Shown here: positions 30,473 to 39,552 of the stretch, one piece after another
Numbering within the stretch: the stretch's first letter is position 1
Layout: each line of letters starts with the position of its first letter
From: Burkholderiaceae bacterium
Lineage (GTDB): Bacteria > Pseudomonadota > Gammaproteobacteria > Burkholderiales > Burkholderiaceae_E
Direction of reading: 5' to 3'
DNA length: 64,000 nucleotides
Assembly: GCA_027493945.1 (NCBI GenBank)
Contig: JAOSJU010000001.1
Span: forward strand, 682,001-746,000
The notes under the pieces: model-generated
Seen by the model: only the letters and a program-made list of their open reading frames with translations
Told to the model about the DNA's origin: nothing
Databases searched by the model: none
Translations under genes and position numbers: made by a program

Positions 30473-31501
30473 ATGAACGAACGACGAAGCGCTGCACCGC
30501 GCAAGCCCGATCTCGTCTGCCCTGCCGGCTCGCTGCGCGCACTCGAGCGCGCGGTCGACGCCGGCGCCGACGCCGTCTACATGGGCCTGAAAGACGCGAC
30601 CAATGCGCGCAACTTCGCCGGCCTGAACTTCGACCTCGACCAGGCACGCGAAGGCATCGCCTACGCGCACGCGCGCGACGCCCGCGTGCTGATGGCGCTG
30701 AACACCTTCGCCGACGCGCGTGAACCGCAACGCTGGTGGAACGCGGTCGACGTGGCGGCGGGGCTGGGCGCCGATGCGCTGATCTGCGCCGACACCGCCG
30801 TGCTCGCCTACGCGCGCGACCACCATCCGCAACTGCGGCTGCACCTGTCGGTGCAGGCCTCGGCCACCACCTACGAGGCGATCGAGTTCTACCGCGAACG
30901 CTACGGCATCCAGCGCGCGGTGCTGCCGCGCGTGCTCACGCTGTCGCAGGTCGGGCACGTCTGCCGCCACACCGACGCCGAAATCGAGGTCTTCGGCTTC
31001 GGCAGCCTGTGCGTGATGGTGGAGGGACGCTGCGCGCTGTCGTCGTACGCGACCGGCCAGTCGCCCAACACCGCGGGCGTGTGCTCGCCGCCTTCGGCGG
31101 TACGCTGGGAGGACGCCGCCGACGGCGTGCGCGCGCGCCTGAACGAGGTGCTGATCGACAGCTACGCGCCCGACGAGCCGCGTGGCTATCCGACGCTGTG
31201 CAAGGGCCGGTTCCACGTGGAAGGAGTGCGCGACTACGCGCTCGAGGAACCGACCAGCCTGAACACGCTGGCGGTGCTGCCGCAACTGATGGAGTTCGGC
31301 ATCGCCGCGATCAAGATCGAGGGCCGCCAGCGCAGCCCCGCCTACGTCGAGCAGGTGACGCGCGTCTGGCGCGCTGCGATCGACCAGTGCGCGGCGCAGC
31401 CCTCGCGCTTCGCGGTGCAGCCGCAGTGGGTGGCCGCGCTCGGGCGCTGGTCCGAAGGCCAGCAGCACACGCTGGGCGCATACAATCGCCCGTGGCGCTG
31501 A
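30473..31501 (+). CDS. ubiU: UbiU, O2-independent ubiquinone hydroxylation subunit
   Basis: Peptidase-U32-family protein, 342 residues. With UbiV it forms a heterodimer that hydroxylates the ubiquinone ring without O2, using prephenate as oxygen donor. The four [4Fe-4S] cysteines are visible: Cys180 and Cys187 (CVMVEGRC), Cys204 (AGVCSPP) and the one in PTLCKGRF. Start ATG 30473 has GGAGGA upstream. It is followed by ubiV and ubiT. Confidence 0.92.
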   Translation: MNERRSAAPRKPDLVCPAGSLRALERAVDAGADAVYMGLKDATNARNFAGLNFDLDQAREGIAYAHARDARVLMALNTFADAREPQRWWNAVDVAAGLGADALICADTAVLAYARDHHPQLRLHLSVQASATTYEAIEFYRERYGIQRAVLPRVLTLSQVGHVCRHTDAEIEVFGFGSLCVMVEGRCALSSYATGQSPNTAGVCSPPSAVRWEDAADGVRARLNEVLIDSYAPDEPRGYPTLCKGRFHVEGVRDYALEEPTSLNTLAVLPQLMEFGIAAIKIEGRQRSPAYVEQVTRVWRAAIDQCAAQPSRFAVQPQWVAALGRWSEGQQHTLGAYNRPWR

Positions 31502-31515
31502 CAGGAGGCATCGTC

Positions 31516-32445
31516 ATGAATCCGCGCATCCGGCTCACCGTCGGCCCGGTTCTCTACTACTGGCCGCGCAAGACGCTGATCGACTTCTATGGGCAGGTCG
31601 CCGACTCGCCCGCCGACACGGTGGTGCTGGGCGAAGTGGTCTGCTCGCGGCGCCACGAAATGAAGCTCGACGACTGGCTCGCGCTGGCGCGCGACCTCGC
31701 CGGCTGCGGCAAGGAGGTCGTGCTGGCCAGCCAGGCGCTGCTCGAATCCGAATCCGACCTGCGCGACATGCGCCGCGTGGCCGCGCAGGACGAGTTCATG
31801 GTCGAAGCCGGTGACGCCTCGGCGTTGCGCGCGCTCGCCGGCCGCGCATTCGTGCTCGGGCCGCACGTCAACGTCTACAGCCGTCCCGCACTCGAAGAGC
31901 ACGCCGCGCTCGGCGCGGTGCGCTGGGTGGCGCCGGTCGAGTTGAGCCTCGAGGCGATCGGGCTGGTCAATCCTGCCGAAGCGCCGGTCGCCGGCGGCCC
32001 GGGCGCCGGTACGCCGATCGCCACCGAGTTGTTCGCCTTCGGCAGGCTGCCGCTGGCCTTCTCGGCGCGCTGCTTCACCGCGCGCCACTACCACCTGAAC
32101 AAGGACGAGTGCGAGTTTCGTTGCATCGAGCACCCCGACGGCCTGCTGCTGTCCACGGGCGAGGGCGCGCCGTTCCTCACGCTGAACGGCATCCAGACGC
32201 AATCGGCCGGGCAGCAGTGCCTCATCGGAGAAGCCGACGCGATGCGCGCCGCGGGCGTGAGCCGCGTGCGGCTCTCGCCGGTGGCGCAGCGCTTCGGCGA
32301 AGTGCTGGCGAGCTACGAGCGCGTGCTCAACGGCGCCGGCGACGCCGCCGAAGAACGCGCCGCGCTGGCCGCGATGAGCCTGCCGGGCGGGCTGGTCGAC
32401 GGCTTCGCGCATCGCCGTCCCGGACTCGAACGGAGCTGGACCTGA
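31516..32445 (+). CDS. ubiV: UbiV, O2-independent ubiquinone hydroxylation subunit
   Basis: 309 residues, U32 family. Cysteines match the UbiV cluster: Cys43 in GEVVCSRRHE and three in ARCFTARHYHLNKDECEFRC. The start at 31516 has an AGGAGG site and lies 14 bases after ubiU. Works as UbiUV with UbiT. Confidence 0.92.
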   Translation: MNPRIRLTVGPVLYYWPRKTLIDFYGQVADSPADTVVLGEVVCSRRHEMKLDDWLALARDLAGCGKEVVLASQALLESESDLRDMRRVAAQDEFMVEAGDASALRALAGRAFVLGPHVNVYSRPALEEHAALGAVRWVAPVELSLEAIGLVNPAEAPVAGGPGAGTPIATELFAFGRLPLAFSARCFTARHYHLNKDECEFRCIEHPDGLLLSTGEGAPFLTLNGIQTQSAGQQCLIGEADAMRAAGVSRVRLSPVAQRFGEVLASYERVLNGAGDAAEERAALAAMSLPGGLVDGFAHRRPGLERSWT

Positions 32446-32456
32446 AGGAGCCTCTC

Positions 32457-32894
32457 ATGCCCCCACACCGCAACACCGGCCTGCCCGTGCCCGAGCCGCT
32501 TCGGCGCTTCGTCTCGCGGCTTCCGATCCGCCCGCCCTCGGTCGTCCTGGCGCTCGCGCTCGATCGCCTGCTGCGCCCGCAGCTCCCGGCCGATGCCGCG
32601 CAGCAGCTGGCCGGCAGGGTCGTCGAGATCGAGGTCCGCGATCTCGGCATCCGCTGCCGCCTGATGCTCGACGCCAACGGCTTTCATGCGGCGCCCGACG
32701 GCGGCACGGTCGCGCTGCGCGTGGCCGCCGACGCATCGAGCTACCTGCGCCTGCTGCGCGGCGAGGAAGACGCCGACCGGCTGTTCTTCGAGCGCGCGCT
32801 GGTGATGGAAGGCGACACCGAGTACGGGCTGATCCTGAAGAACACGCTCGACGCGATCGGACCGCTGCTGCGCTGGCCGGCGCGCGCGGCGTAG
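32457..32894 (+). CDS. ubiT: UbiT, SCP2-domain accessory factor
   Basis: 145 residues with an SCP2 lipid-binding domain (LPADAAQQLAGRVVEIEVRD to the end), preceded by PLRRFVSRLPIRPPSVVLALALD as in UbiT. It is the anaerobic counterpart of UbiJ and binds hydrophobic ubiquinone precursors. Located 11 bases after ubiV, with AAGGAG in front. Confidence 0.9.
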   Translation: MPPHRNTGLPVPEPLRRFVSRLPIRPPSVVLALALDRLLRPQLPADAAQQLAGRVVEIEVRDLGIRCRLMLDANGFHAAPDGGTVALRVAADASSYLRLLRGEEDADRLFFERALVMEGDTEYGLILKNTLDAIGPLLRWPARAA

Positions 32895-32919
32895 GCGCGC
32901 GGCATCGATCCGGACTTCC

Positions 32920-33774
32920 ATGAACGACGGCTTCGTCCTCACGCTCTCATGCCCGGATCGCCCGGGCATCGTCCATGCGGTCTCGGGCTTCCTGCTCGGG
33001 CACGGCGGCAACATCCTCGAGGCGGCGCAATACGACGACCGCGATACGGGGCTGTTCTTCATGCGCGTGCACTTCGAGTCTGCCGACGCCGGCGCGTCGG
33101 TCGGCGCGCTGCAGCGCGCGTTCGAGCCGGTGGGCGAGAGCTTTCGCATGCGCTGGGCGTTCCACGACGCCGCCCGGCCGGCGCCGACGCTGATCCTCGT
33201 CTCGAAGCTCGGCCATTGCCTGAACGACCTGCTGTTCCGGCATCGCTCGGGGCTGCTGCCGATCGACATCCGCGCCGTGGTGTCGAACCATCGCGACTTC
33301 TACCAGCTCGCCGCCTCCTGCGACATCCCGTTCCATCACGTGCCGGTCGCCGCGGCCACCAAGGCGCAGGCCGAAGCGCGACTGATGGAGATCGCCACCG
33401 CCGAAGGCGTGGAGCTGGTGGTGCTGGCGCGCTACATGCAGGTGCTGTCCGAAGACCTGTGCCGCAGCCTCGAAGGCCGGGCGATCAACATCCATCACTC
33501 GTTCCTGCCGAGCTTCAAGGGCGCGCGGCCCTACGGGCAGGCGCACGAGCGCGGCGTCAAGCTGATCGGCGCGACCGCGCACTACGTGACCACCGCCCTC
33601 GACGAGGGGCCGATCATCGAGCAGGACGTCGCGCGCGTCGATCACTCGATGGACGCCGCCACTCTCACCGCGATCGGCCGCGACGTCGAGAACGTGGTGC
33701 TCGCGCGCGCCGTGAAGTGGCACGCCGAGCACCGCATCCTGCTGAACGGCGGCAAGACGGTCGTGTTCCGCTAG
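32920..33774 (+). CDS. purU: Formyltetrahydrofolate deformylase
   Basis: 284 residues. An N-terminal ACT domain (LTLSCPDRPGIVHAVSGFL) is followed by a formyltransferase-fold hydrolase with INIHHSFLPSFKGARPY and GATAHYVTTALDEGPIIEQD. It releases formate from 10-formyl-THF, keeping the C1 pool in balance. It follows ubiT by 25 bases and may be cotranscribed. Confidence 0.93.
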   Translation: MNDGFVLTLSCPDRPGIVHAVSGFLLGHGGNILEAAQYDDRDTGLFFMRVHFESADAGASVGALQRAFEPVGESFRMRWAFHDAARPAPTLILVSKLGHCLNDLLFRHRSGLLPIDIRAVVSNHRDFYQLAASCDIPFHHVPVAAATKAQAEARLMEIATAEGVELVVLARYMQVLSEDLCRSLEGRAINIHHSFLPSFKGARPYGQAHERGVKLIGATAHYVTTALDEGPIIEQDVARVDHSMDAATLTAIGRDVENVVLARAVKWHAEHRILLNGGKTVVFR

Positions 33775-33801
33775 CCGGCGCCGCGGTGCGCGTACGCCGG
33801 C
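33774..33801. terminator. Candidate hairpin between purU and GMC gene
   Basis: A 7-bp stem (GCCGGCG at 33774-33780 with CGCCGGC at 33795-33801) lies in the 30-base space between convergent genes. No T-run is present. Confidence 0.3.
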
Positions 33802-33804
33802 GCT

Positions 33805-35460
33805 TCAGCGCGCGTCGGCGAGCACGAACGCGGCGGCGCGCTCGGCCATCATCACGACGGGCACGTTGGTGTTGCCCGAAACCAGCGTCGGCATCACCGA
33901 GCAGTCGACCACGCGCAGGCCGACCACACCGCGCACCCGCAGATGCTGGTCGACCACCGCGAGCGCGTCGTCGCCCATCCGGCAGGTGCCGCTCGGGTGG
34001 AAGATCGTCCCCGCGTGGTTGCGCACGAACTCGAGCAGGTCGGCGTCGCTCGCCGCCCGGGCCCCCGGCGCATATTCGCCGACCACGAAGGGCGCGAGCG
34101 CCCGCGTCGCGGCGAGCCGGCGCGCGAGCTTCACGCCGTCCACCGCGGCGCGTCGGTCGTTCTCGGTCGACAGGTAAAACGGCTGCATCGAAGGCGGCTC
34201 GAGCGGATCGGTCGAGCGGATGCGCACGTGGCCGCGCGATTCCGGGCGCAGCTGGCACACCGACATCGTGAAACCGGAGTGCGAGTGCACCGGCGAACCG
34301 GCCATGTCCGACGACAGCGTCGCGACGTGAAACTGCACGTCGGGCCGCGTCAGCTCGGGACGCGTGCGCGCGAAGATGCCGCCCTGGTTGATGCCGATCG
34401 CCATCGGGCCGCCGCGCATGAAGACGTACTCCATGCCGATGCGCAGCTTGCCCCACAGCGAAGCGAGCTGGTCGTTGGTGGTGATCGGCCGGCTGCACCG
34501 GAACATGATCCGCGCCTGCAGGTGATCCTGCAGGTTCTCGCCGACGCCGGCCAGCTCGTGCACGACCGGAATACCGAACGAGCCAAGCAGCTCCGCCGGA
34601 CCGACGCCGGAGAGCTGCAGCAGCTGCGGCGACTGCAGCGCGCCCGCGCACAGGATCACCTCGCGGCGCGCTCGCACCCGTACCGGCGGCCCCGCCTCGA
34701 CGGTGACGCCCGAGGCCTTCGCGGTGCCGGCGTCGCGCCGGTCTGCACGCGCCCCGGGCCGGTACTCGACGCCCACCGCGCGCCGACCCTCGAAGACGAT
34801 GCGCGTCGTCTGCGCGCGCGTGAGCACCCGCAGGTTCGGGCGCCTGCGCGCCGGCCGCAGATAGGCCACCGCGGTGCTGCAGCGAAAGCCGTTGCGCGTG
34901 CTGAGCTGGTAGTAGCCGGCGCCCTCCTGCCGCGCGCCGTTGAAGTCGGGGTTGCGGGGAATGCCGGCCTCCTCGCAGGCGTCGATGACCGCGTCGATCA
35001 GCGGATGGCGCACGCGGATGTGCGAGGACCACAATGGCCCGCCGGTGCCGCGCCATTCGTCGGCGCCCAGCGTGTTGTGCTCGAGCCGGCGAAACCACGG
35101 CAGCACCTGTTCGTACGACCACTCGGGGTTGCCCTGCGCTGCCCAGTCGTCGTAGTCCTCGGCCTGCCCGCGGATGAAGATCAGGCCGTTGATCGCGCTC
35201 GATCCGCCCAGCGTCTTGCCGCGCGGCCAGTAGACCTGGCGCCGGTTCATTCCCGGGTCGGGGTCGGTGCGGAACATCCAGTTCAGCACCGGATTGAACA
35301 TCGTCTTCGCGTATCCGATCGGAACGTGGATCCACGGATAGCGGTCCTCGGGACCGGCTTCGAGCAGCAGCACGCGGTGACGCCCGTCCTCGCTCAGCCG
35401 CGCCGCCATCACGCAGCCCGCCGATCCCGCCCCCACCACGATGTAGTCGTATTCGTCCAT
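33805..35460 (-). CDS. GMC-family FAD oxidoreductase (choline dehydrogenase-like)
   Basis: 551 residues. The ADP-binding motif is VVGAGSAGCVMAARLSE near the N-terminus; GMC signature 1 is in PRGKTLGGSSAINGLIFIRG; signature 2 is in the AGALQSPQLLQLSGVGP stretch. The C-terminal catalytic region has HPSGTCRMG and NTNVPVVMMAERAA. Members oxidise alcohols such as choline or alkanols; substrate unknown here. It is divergent from the TRAP transporter operon and may act on what that imports. Confidence 0.87.
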   Translation of the reverse strand: MDEYDYIVVGAGSAGCVMAARLSEDGRHRVLLLEAGPEDRYPWIHVPIGYAKTMFNPVLNWMFRTDPDPGMNRRQVYWPRGKTLGGSSAINGLIFIRGQAEDYDDWAAQGNPEWSYEQVLPWFRRLEHNTLGADEWRGTGGPLWSSHIRVRHPLIDAVIDACEEAGIPRNPDFNGARQEGAGYYQLSTRNGFRCSTAVAYLRPARRRPNLRVLTRAQTTRIVFEGRRAVGVEYRPGARADRRDAGTAKASGVTVEAGPPVRVRARREVILCAGALQSPQLLQLSGVGPAELLGSFGIPVVHELAGVGENLQDHLQARIMFRCSRPITTNDQLASLWGKLRIGMEYVFMRGGPMAIGINQGGIFARTRPELTRPDVQFHVATLSSDMAGSPVHSHSGFTMSVCQLRPESRGHVRIRSTDPLEPPSMQPFYLSTENDRRAAVDGVKLARRLAATRALAPFVVGEYAPGARAASDADLLEFVRNHAGTIFHPSGTCRMGDDALAVVDQHLRVRGVVGLRVVDCSVMPTLVSGNTNVPVVMMAERAAAFVLADAR

Positions 35461-35516
35461 TGGCCCGCCCGTGCCGGTTGGCCGTGCGTGCGGATCCGTC
35501 GCGCGGCGTGACGGGA

Positions 35517-35563
35517 ATTGAATCGGAAGCGCCGGGAGGATTCAATCCTGCGAAATCCGGATT
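35517..35563. promoter_or_regulatory. Candidate operators between GMC gene and TRAP operon
   Basis: ATTGAATC (35517-35524) and GATTCAAT (35539-35546) form an 8-bp inverted repeat with a 14-base spacer. A perfect 10-bp palindrome AATCCGGATT follows at 35554-35563. They lie in the 251-base divergent space and are plausible sites for the IclR regulator encoded at the end of the TRAP operon. Confidence 0.4.
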
Positions 35564-35711
35564 ATCGTTTTTCGGAACGCCTGGCCGGCCGCAGGCGTTG
35601 TCGGCGCGATGCGCCGGGTGTTAGCGTCTGCCGTGCTCCGGGTCGTCGCGTGCGGCACTGGCGGAAACACGGCGCACCAGAACAACCGAATCCATACAAC
35701 GTGGAGGAGAC

Positions 35712-36818
35712 ATGAAACCCTGGCTTCGCAAGCTCGCCGCGACGGTGCTCGCCGTCGGCGGCCTCACGATCGCGAGCGGCGTATCGGCGCAGCAGAAGAT
35801 CCGCATCCAGACCGCCGTCCCGACGGCGAGCATCTACTTCGAACTGATGAAGCGCTACGCCGACCGCGTCGACAGGATGTCCGGCGGCAAGCTCAGGATC
35901 GACGTTCTCCCCGACGGTGCCGTCGTGCCCGCGTTCGAGGTTCTCGACGCGGTCGACAAGGGGATCGTCGAGGGCGGTTTCGCCTGGACCCACTACTGGT
36001 CCGGCAAGCACGCCGCTGCCGGCCTGTTCTCGAACCCGATGGCTGGCGCCGGTGCCGGCCTGGACCAGCTCTCGCACATGGCGTGGCTCGCCGAGGGGGG
36101 CGGCCAGGCGCTCTATGACAAGCTCTACACCGACGTGCTCAAGGTCAAGGTCGTGGGCTTCATGCTGCAGCCGATGGGCCCCGATCCGCTGGGCTGGTTC
36201 AAGCAGCCGATCACCAGCGTCGAGGACTTCAAGAAGATGAAGTACCGCTCGCCCCCCGGCATCACCGGCGAGATCTTCAAGGAGATGGGCGTCTCGGCGG
36301 TCGCGTTGCCTGGCGGCGAGATCGTCCCGGCGGCGCAGCGCGGCGTGATCGACGCCGCCGAATGGATCGGGCCGGCCGACGACGTGAATCTCGGGCTGCA
36401 CCGGGTCTGGAAGCACTACTACCTGCAGGGCCTGCACCAGTCGACCGACGTCGGCGAAGTGCTGTTCAACAAGACCTGGTTCGACAAGCAGTCGCCCGAG
36501 ATCAAGGAGATGCTGCGCACCGCCGCCATGGCGACCTCCGCAGAGACCTACGTCTTCAACATCGCACGCAACGCCGCCGCGCTCGAGAAACTGAAGAAAG
36601 ACTCCCGGGTCGTCGTGCACGACACGCCAGCCGACTTCTTCCCGGCGTTCATCAAGGCGACCAACGCGGTGCTCGACCGGCACGCCGCGAAGGACGCGTT
36701 CTTCAAGGAAGTGCTCGATTCGCAGCGCACCTTCGCGAAGACGGTCGTGCCGTACTGGACGAAGATCAACGCGCTGTACACCAACATGGGCAACGCCGCG
36801 CTGCAAGACAGGAAATGA
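35712..36818 (+). CDS. TRAP transporter solute-binding protein (DctP family)
   Basis: 368 residues with a clear signal peptide (KPWLRKLAATVLAVGGLTIASGVSAQQ, cut after SAQ). The fold markers are FEVLDAVDKGIVEGGF, VEDFKKMKYRSPPGITGEIFKEMG and AAQRGVIDAAEWIGPADD. DctP proteins of this type (TAXI-unrelated, mannitol/organic-acid group) bind carboxylates in the periplasm. An AGGAG site precedes ATG 35712. First gene of a three-gene TRAP operon. Confidence 0.9.
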   Translation: MKPWLRKLAATVLAVGGLTIASGVSAQQKIRIQTAVPTASIYFELMKRYADRVDRMSGGKLRIDVLPDGAVVPAFEVLDAVDKGIVEGGFAWTHYWSGKHAAAGLFSNPMAGAGAGLDQLSHMAWLAEGGGQALYDKLYTDVLKVKVVGFMLQPMGPDPLGWFKQPITSVEDFKKMKYRSPPGITGEIFKEMGVSAVALPGGEIVPAAQRGVIDAAEWIGPADDVNLGLHRVWKHYYLQGLHQSTDVGEVLFNKTWFDKQSPEIKEMLRTAAMATSAETYVFNIARNAAALEKLKKDSRVVVHDTPADFFPAFIKATNAVLDRHAAKDAFFKEVLDSQRTFAKTVVPYWTKINALYTNMGNAALQDRK

Positions 36819-37351
36819 GCGACACGCCCGCCGGCACGGGGCGGGTCGCCCGCCTCGTCGCCGCCATCGACGCCGTCGCGCTCTGGTCGGGGCGCGCGGT
36901 GTCCTGGATGCTGATCCCCATGGTCGCGAGCCTCGTCTACGAAGTCGGGGCGCGCTACCTGTTCGACGCCCCGACCACCTGGGCGTACGACATGACCTAC
37001 ATGCTGTACGGCAGCTTCTTCATGCTCGGCTCGGCCTACACGCTGATGCGCAAGGGACACATCCGAACCGACATGTTCTACGCCAACTGGTCGGTGCGCA
37101 CGCAGGGCACGGTCGACGCCGCCTGCTACCTGCTGTTCTTCTTCCCGGCGATGATCGCCTTCCTGATGGTCGGCTGGGACTTCTTCTGGACTTCCTGGGT
37201 GCGCGAGGAACGCATGGTCACCAGCCCCTGGATGCCGATCGTCTGGCCGTTCAAGCTTTCGATCCCGGTTGCCACCGCGCTGATGCTGCTGCAGGGCGTC
37301 TCCGAGTTCATCAAGAGCGTGGTTGCGGCGCGCCGGGGCGTGTGGCCGTGA
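36815..37351 (+). CDS. TRAP transporter small permease (DctQ family)
   Basis: 178 residues with four hydrophobic helices and the family features YEVGARYLFDAPTTWAYDMTYMLYG and RKGHIRTDMFY. It partners with the large subunit. The ATG overlaps the DctP stop (ATGA). Confidence 0.9.
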   Translation: MSDTPAGTGRVARLVAAIDAVALWSGRAVSWMLIPMVASLVYEVGARYLFDAPTTWAYDMTYMLYGSFFMLGSAYTLMRKGHIRTDMFYANWSVRTQGTVDAACYLLFFFPAMIAFLMVGWDFFWTSWVREERMVTSPWMPIVWPFKLSIPVATALMLLQGVSEFIKSVVAARRGVWP

Positions 37352-38658
37352 GCCCGGAGATCATCGGGCTCGTCGCCCTGGCCATCCTCTTCGTCGCGAT
37401 CTTCATCGGCTTTCCGATCGCCTTCACGCTAATTGCCATCGCGCTGGGCGTCGGGCAGTTCGCGCTCGGCGACGTCGCGATCCACCTGATGACGCTGCAG
37501 GTGTTCTCGGTGATGCGCGACCCGACGCTGGCGGCCGTGCCCTTCTTCCTCTTCATGGGCTACCTGCTCGAGGAGTCGGGGCTGATCCAGCGGCTGTTCC
37601 GCGGCGTGCAGCTGCTGCTGGCCGGCGTCAACGGGTCGCTCTACCTGGCGGTGATCATCACCGCGACGATCTTCGCCGCGGCCACCGGCATCGTCGGCTC
37701 GTCGGTCACGCTGCTCGGCGTGATGGCCGCCCCGGCGATGATGAAGAGCGGCTACGACGTGCGCATGAGCGCCGGCGCGATCACGGCCGGCGGCACGTTG
37801 GGAATCCTGATTCCGCCGTCGGTCATGCTGATCGTGATGGGCCCGGTGGTGGGGGTTCCGGCCACCGACCTGTTCGCCGCCGCGGTGTTCCCCGGGCTGC
37901 TGTTGTCGGGCTTGTTCATCGTCTACACGCTCGCGCGCAGCTACTGGAACCCGAAGCTCGGGCCGGCGCTGCCGATGTCGGAGCGGCGGCCGTTGCCGGA
38001 AGTGCTTCGCGAGCTGGCGATCGGCGCGGTGCCGGTGGTGCTGGTCATCATGGCCACGCTCGGCGTGATCCTGGCCGGCATCGCCACGCCCACCGACGCC
38101 GGCGCGGTGGGCGCGTTCGCGACGCTGCTGCTCACGTTCGCCTACCGCCGGATGACCTGGCCGGGCCTGCGCCGCGCGATGATGTCCACTGTCGAAGTCT
38201 CGTGCATGATCCTGCTGCTGGTGGCCGCGTCGAACTACTTCGGCTCGGTCTTCTCGCGGCTGGGCAGCGCCGACTGGATCGCCAACCTGCTGCTTGGGTT
38301 CGAGTTCAGCCCCACCATCATGCTGCTTCTGATGCTCGCACTCATTTTCGTGCTGGGCTGGCCGCTCGAGTGGGTGCCGATCGTACTGGTGGTCGTGCCG
38401 ATCTTCCTGCCGATCGTGAACAAGCTGGGCATCGACCTGGTCTGGTTCTGCACGCTGGTCGCGGTATGCCTGCAGACGGCGTGGATGTCGCCGCCGGTCG
38501 CGCTGTCGGCCTACTTCCTCAGGGGCGTAGTGCCGCAGTGGGACCTGGGCGACATCTACGCCGGCATGATGCAGTTCATGGTGCTGCAGGTGATCGGCCT
38601 GCTGCTCGTGCTGTACTTCCCGTCGATCGCGCTGTGGCTGCCCGGCGTGCTGCGGTAG
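37348..38658 (+). CDS. TRAP transporter large permease (DctM family)
   Basis: 436 residues and about twelve helices. Family motifs: AAATGIVGSSVTLLGVMAAPAM, SAGAITAGGTLGILIPPSVMLI and GLDLVWF-like DLVWFCTLVAVCLQTAWMSPP. Sodium-driven import channel. GTG 37348 overlaps the DctQ stop (GTGA); GTG 37342 is an alternative. Confidence 0.9.
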   Translation: MSPEIIGLVALAILFVAIFIGFPIAFTLIAIALGVGQFALGDVAIHLMTLQVFSVMRDPTLAAVPFFLFMGYLLEESGLIQRLFRGVQLLLAGVNGSLYLAVIITATIFAAATGIVGSSVTLLGVMAAPAMMKSGYDVRMSAGAITAGGTLGILIPPSVMLIVMGPVVGVPATDLFAAAVFPGLLLSGLFIVYTLARSYWNPKLGPALPMSERRPLPEVLRELAIGAVPVVLVIMATLGVILAGIATPTDAGAVGAFATLLLTFAYRRMTWPGLRRAMMSTVEVSCMILLLVAASNYFGSVFSRLGSADWIANLLLGFEFSPTIMLLLMLALIFVLGWPLEWVPIVLVVVPIFLPIVNKLGIDLVWFCTLVAVCLQTAWMSPPVALSAYFLRGVVPQWDLGDIYAGMMQFMVLQVIGLLLVLYFPSIALWLPGVLR

Positions 38659-39491
38659 CGAAGGCCGCCGCGAGAAAGCCCGCCGCGCCGCGTGCGGCGA
38701 CGCCCCGGCCCGTGCCGCCGCAGGCCGACGCAGACGCGCGGCACGCCGGCTCGGTCACCCTGCGCGCGCTGGCGTTGCTGTCGGAGCTCGCGCAACACCC
38801 GGAAGGCGTGTCGCTGCACCGGATCACGCAGCAACTGGGCTGGCCGAAGCCGTCGGTGCACCGGTTGTGCGCCCATCTCGAGCAGGCCGGATGGCTGCTG
38901 CGCAGCAGCAGCGAGCGCAACCTGAGCCTGGGCCCGGCGGCGCTGAAGTTCGCGCTGGCCGCGCTGCATCACGATGCCGCCAACGCCGAGCGCCGCGCGA
39001 TCCTGCGTGCGCTGGTCGACCGAGTCGGCGAGACCTGCAACCTGACGATGCTCGCCGGCGCCGAGGTCCTCTACGTCGATCGCGTCGAGTCGGCGTGGCC
39101 GTTGCGGCTGCACCTCGAACCCGGCTCGCGGGTGCCGCTGCACTGCACCGCCAGCGGCAAGCTGTTCCTCGCGCACATGCCGGCTGCGCAGCGCGCCCGC
39201 GTGCTGGCGACGCTTGCGCTGCGGTCGGCCACCCCGAAGTCCCTCACCGACGCGGCGGCGATCGAGAAGGAGGCGCGCACGATCCTGCGTCGCGGCTACA
39301 GCCTCGATCGCGAAGAGTTCCTGGTCGGCCTGGTGGCGATCGCCGTCCCGGTGCCCGGCCCCGACGGACGGCCCGTGGCCGCGCTGGCGGTGCACGGACC
39401 GATCGGACGCCTGTCGCTGAAGCGGGCGGTGGCCCTGCGCCCGGTACTCGAAGCGGCCGCCGCCGCGCTGGCAGCGGTTGTGTCCGCGTGA
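38634..39491 (+). CDS. IclR-family transcriptional regulator of the TRAP operon
   Basis: About 285 residues. The N-terminal 40 are a basic Ala/Lys/Pro-rich tail; the winged helix is TLRALALLSELAQHPEGVSLHRITQQLGWPKPSVHRL (in part), and the effector domain has CNLTMLAGAEVLYVDRVES and PLHCTASGKLFLA. No ATG is in frame before the domain, so GTG 38634 inside the end of dctM is taken; GTG 38711 is possible. The overlap places it in the TRAP operon. Confidence 0.8.
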   Translation: MAARRAAVAKAAARKPAAPRAATPRPVPPQADADARHAGSVTLRALALLSELAQHPEGVSLHRITQQLGWPKPSVHRLCAHLEQAGWLLRSSSERNLSLGPAALKFALAALHHDAANAERRAILRALVDRVGETCNLTMLAGAEVLYVDRVESAWPLRLHLEPGSRVPLHCTASGKLFLAHMPAAQRARVLATLALRSATPKSLTDAAAIEKEARTILRRGYSLDREEFLVGLVAIAVPVPGPDGRPVAALAVHGPIGRLSLKRAVALRPVLEAAAAALAAVVSA

Positions 39492-39552
39492 TTCCGGGCG
39501 ACGGGGCTGCCGACGCCCCCCCGAGGAAACGGTGATGGTTGCCGTGACCCGA

